Assembly: GCF_000372725.1 (NCBI RefSeq)
Contig: NW_005201213.1
Location: forward strand, 203,304-245,989
Length of the DNA: 42,686 nucleotides
From: Emiliania huxleyi CCMP1516
Lineage: Eukaryota; Haptophyta; Isochrysidales; Noelaerhabdaceae
Direction: 5' to 3'
How positions within the stretch are numbered: the first letter of the stretch is position 1; each line of letters begins with the position of its first letter. The translations under genes and the position numbers were made by a program. Below are positions 39,946 to 42,686 of this stretch, one piece after another. The notes under the pieces are model-generated. The model saw only the letters and a program-made list of their open reading frames with translations. It did no database searches and was not told the DNA's origin.

Positions 39946-40157
39946 GCGGCAACGGCTGGCGCGGCGGAGGCAGCGCGGCGGAGGTGGTCAGCCCCCTGCT
40001 GAAAAACGCAAAAGACAACAAAAGAAATCGCGGCGCCTCGACGCACCTCGTAGAAGACAACCCCTTGGGTTGTGTGTTTTCTTTCTTTCTTTCAGAAGAC
40101 AACCCCGTGACAACCCCGTCTTAACTTCCCGCACGCCCCCCTGCGCCGACTTAGCTC
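39946..40157. other. Short spacer with duplicated gaagacaacccc
   Basis: The word agaagacaacccc occurs at about 40051 and 40094, separated by a T/C-rich tttctttctttctttcag stretch that looks like an intron end. No coding assignment is made. Confidence 0.4.
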
Positions 40158-42686
40158 TCAGAGCCCACTCACATCTGGACACTGGAGCTCGAATCCTTCC
40201 CGCTCGCTCACCGCATCGCGAATCGCTTTCTCTCCCTCGTCGCCCAAATCGTTGTACAGCAGGTTCAGCTTGGTCAGCGCCCCGTTGACGCGAAGGGCGT
40301 CGGCGATCGCGACGGCGCCCTCGCCGCTGATGTCGTTGCGGGCGAGGTTGATGGTGTTCAACACCCCGTTGACGCGAAGAGCGGAGGCCAGCGCAGCGGC
40401 GCCCTCGTCGCCGATCTTGTTGTACATGAGCACGAGGTTGGTCAGCGCCTCGTTGACCTTAAGGGCCTCTGCGATCGCGCTGGCACCCTCGGGGCCGATG
40501 CCGCCGCTGCTGGTGTATGGGTCGCCCGAAAGGTCAAGAGTGGTCAGCACCCCGTTGACTGCGAGAGCGCCGCCGATCGCCTTCGCGCCCTCGTCGCCGA
40601 TCTCGTTTTCGCCGAGGTCGAGGTTTTTCAGCACCCCGCTGCCGCGCAGCGCCTCGGCGATCGCAGTCGCGCCGGTGGGGCCGATCTCGTTGCCGCCCAT
40701 GTTCAAGGAGGTCAGCACCCCGTTGACCGAAACCCCCGCCGCGACGACCGCAGCCGATCCGGGTCCGAGGACCTTCCCCGACAAGTCGAGCGACGGCACC
40801 GCCTCGCGCCCGCGGAGCTGCAGCGGGTTGAGCGGGATCGCGCGCTCCTCGCCCACGCTCAGCGCGACGAGCGTGTGCGTCTTCCGCACCGCGCCGAGCA
40901 GCGCCTCCCGCACGCGGCCGCACACCTTGCCCCAATCGAGCGTCAGCGACGTCAGCGCCGACGGCTCCGACTCCATCCACGCGACCACTGTTCCCACCAT
41001 CCCGTCATCGACCAGCTTCAGTTTGCCGTCCTCCTCGTCCTCGGAGTCGCGAGTCACGCCCGTGCTCACGACCATCTCGCGCCCCTGGTAGATCACCTTC
41101 GCCCCGACCTCCTTGGACTCGCCCTCGACCTCGCTCGCCTTGATCCAGCCGGTAGTCCCAAGGGGGAACCCCGTCAAATCGACGCCGCTGGCCTGCAGCG
41201 GCAGTACCGTATCCATCGCCGCGGCAAGCCCGCTGCCGCCGCCGTGCTGCATCGTCGCCGCGAGCACCGCCGCGCGCTTCACCTTGAGCGCATCGCCCAC
41301 CGCCGCTTGGAAGCGCAGGTCGTTGTTGTACGCCTCAGCCTCGTCGCCGAGCGGCGCCTCGAGCCGCTCGTCCGCCGCACCGGCGTCCGCGCCGCGCTCG
41401 AGGCCGAGATGCATGCGAACTAGTTGCGACGCCTCCTCCGCTGCCTCCCCAGCCACCCCCCGGCGCACCTCCGCCGCCATCTGCGCGCCCATGTCGGTGA
41501 GCAGCTTCTTGCGCTTGCCCGCCACCTGCTCGAGCGTGAGCGAGGCCATGTTGATGGAGAAGCTGCACTGGATGACGAGCGTGCTGCCCTCCACGCCCGT
41601 CAACCGCACCTGCAGGTGTCGAGAAGGGGCAGGCGATGAAGGAGAAGGCGGAGGAGGGAGGTGGAGCGAGGTTGACGCACCTGCAGGCCCATGAGCGGCG
41701 GCAGCAGCGTCTCCCTCTCGTGCGGGTACTGCGAGAGCCACGCAATGTCGGCGCCGCGGTCGATCATGCCCATCCCGAGCTCGAGCACCGTCGACGCCTT
41801 GCCCTCCGCGTAGTGCACCGCCTGCGCGCGGTCGGTGGTGGTCGACGAGAAGCCGTACTCGACGCCGCCGCGGAAGCCCAGCGCGTCCGGCTTGAAGAAG
41901 GCTTCCGGGAGCGTGGCGCCCGCCCAGCCGCGGTAGAGCGGCGTGATCTTGGTCAGCGGCGACAGCTTGACAATGATCGAGTTGATCGCGTGGATGGTGG
42001 TCGAGTACTGGTTGTGCCACGTCCAGCGCACCGCGGCCTCGCCTTTGCCTGCCGCCGTCGCAGCCCACTCGCCGAGGTTAAGCAAGCCGCACTTCTTCTG
42101 CAGAAAGGGCACCTCCTTCTCCGAGGCGTACTCCAGCCGCACCGCGCCGTCGGCGCCGCGCGCTGAGGAGAAGCGAAGGACGCCGTTGTACTTCTCGTAC
42201 ATCGGCCCCGTGTACAGCCGGCCGGCGACCAGCTCCTCCTTGGTGAGCGGCGCCTGCCCCGCCTTAACGAGCTTCGGGTTCATCTCGTCCGCCATCTTCT
42301 TCTCGTAGACCGAGAGCGGCTCCGGCTTGCGGCACCACTCGGGGTGGGCCGTGCGGAAGTCGCCGCCGCGCTCGGCGTAGCGGCCGTCCTGGTCCTCGAC
42401 AGGCGCGACGACAAACTCCCACTCCAGCTTGGAGGTCGCGCCCTTGATGCCGTTGGAGGTGTCGAACGGCACGTCCGCATCCTTCTTCTCGCAGTGCTCC
42501 GTCTCCATGGCCTTGAGGAGCGAGCCGTCCACCATGAGCGGCGGCCCGATGATCTTCTCGAGGCCTGCCCACAGGTCAGGGGACGGGGGTCGCTGGTAAG
42601 AGTGGGCGGGTAGGATAGGTAAACTACTGGCGTGCAGCACGCCTCCGTAGAACTGCTCCACGCCGCCGAAAGCCATCTCGCCCTTG
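40158..42686 (-). CDS. ADP-ribosyltransferase fused to leucine-rich repeats, 5' end outside window
   Basis: Exons on the minus strand are (window end) 42686-42643, 42564-41681 and 41609-40158. The frame is open at the window edge (KGEMAFGGVEQFYG), so the start is outside or at ATG 42676. The first part holds an arginine-type ADP-ribosyltransferase fold: LYRGWAGATLPEAFF (Arg), FSSTTTDRAQAVHYA (Ser-Thr-Ser motif) and QYPHERETLLPP (ExE), together with RLYTGPMYEKYNGVLRF and TTIHAINSIIVKLSPLTK. Such enzymes transfer ADP-ribose from NAD to proteins. The second part has a helical link (LTLEQVAGKRKKLL) and six ribonuclease-inhibitor-type LRRs (40715-40170; LTSLNMGGNEIGPTGATAIA and similar) ending CPDVSGL at 40158. 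Intron 42642-42565 is GC-AG; intron 41680-41610 is GT-AG. The family is common in marine protists. An intracellular sensing or signalling role is inferred. Confidence 0.8.
42565..42642 (-). other. GC-AG intron in the ART-LRR gene
   Basis: TACGGAG|GCGTGC to GTGGGCAG|GCCTCG joins FYGG to LEKIIGPPLMVDGSLLKAM, as in related protist proteins. It is 78 bases long and contains no stop, so it stays open if retained. Confidence 0.7.

Overview
The window is nuclear DNA of a GC-rich unicellular alga, most likely a haptophyte of the Emiliania/Chrysochromulina kind. The grounds are split genes (SEC31, SMN), AP2-domain proteins with the motif GLRLHLSSSNSTGYKGV, Pro/Ser-rich surface proteins, F-box proteins of the VCSTWQKGWD type, an ADP-ribosyltransferase/leucine-rich-repeat protein, and introns that often begin with GC instead of GT. 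The species is inferred from family resemblance; no search was run. One 100-base N gap lies at 26986-27085.

Layout. 1-989 (+) is the 3' part of a JmjC/cupin-like oxygenase gene. 2401-3393 (+) is an SMN homologue with a 26-unit CAG tract. 3797-8071 (-) is a near-complete SEC31 gene in at least six exons. 8474-8717 (+) is a small unrecognised gene end. Two inverted copies (9098-9408 and 17413-17730) of an unknown conserved sequence flank 9718-16598 (+), a giant type I membrane metalloprotease of the gametolysin (M11) type built from Cys-rich modules and Pro-rich linkers. 18583-20209 (+) is an F-box/beta-propeller-like gene. About 21732-21080 (-) is a secreted ShK-like gene with two frame breaks. 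22623-23714 (-) is a two-AP2 protein. 24388-24573 (+) is a likely terminal exon. 26227-27490 (+) is a secreted Cys-rich gene with a duplicated exon.

28578-33561 (-) holds two head-to-tail genes, or one very large one, that combine AP2 domains with chromatin-reader modules: PHD, Agenet/Tudor-like, MBD-like and SAP. 33720-36471 (+) holds two closely spaced genes of unknown function. 36658-37486 (+) is a small EF-hand-like gene. 38180-38938 is a non-autonomous DNA element with perfect 25-bp terminal inverted repeats and nested foldbacks. 39158-39940 is a tail-to-tail pair of broken genes, ankyrin (+) and Dus1 tRNA-dihydrouridine synthase (-). 40158-42686 (-) is an ADP-ribosyltransferase/LRR fusion whose 5' end lies outside the window.

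These are independent eukaryotic genes rather than a pathway. The most unusual points are the AP2/chromatin-reader fusions, the Tudor-less polyglutamine SMN, several introns with GC-AG boundaries fixed by protein homology, the homogenised modules of the metalloprotease, and the foldback transposon.
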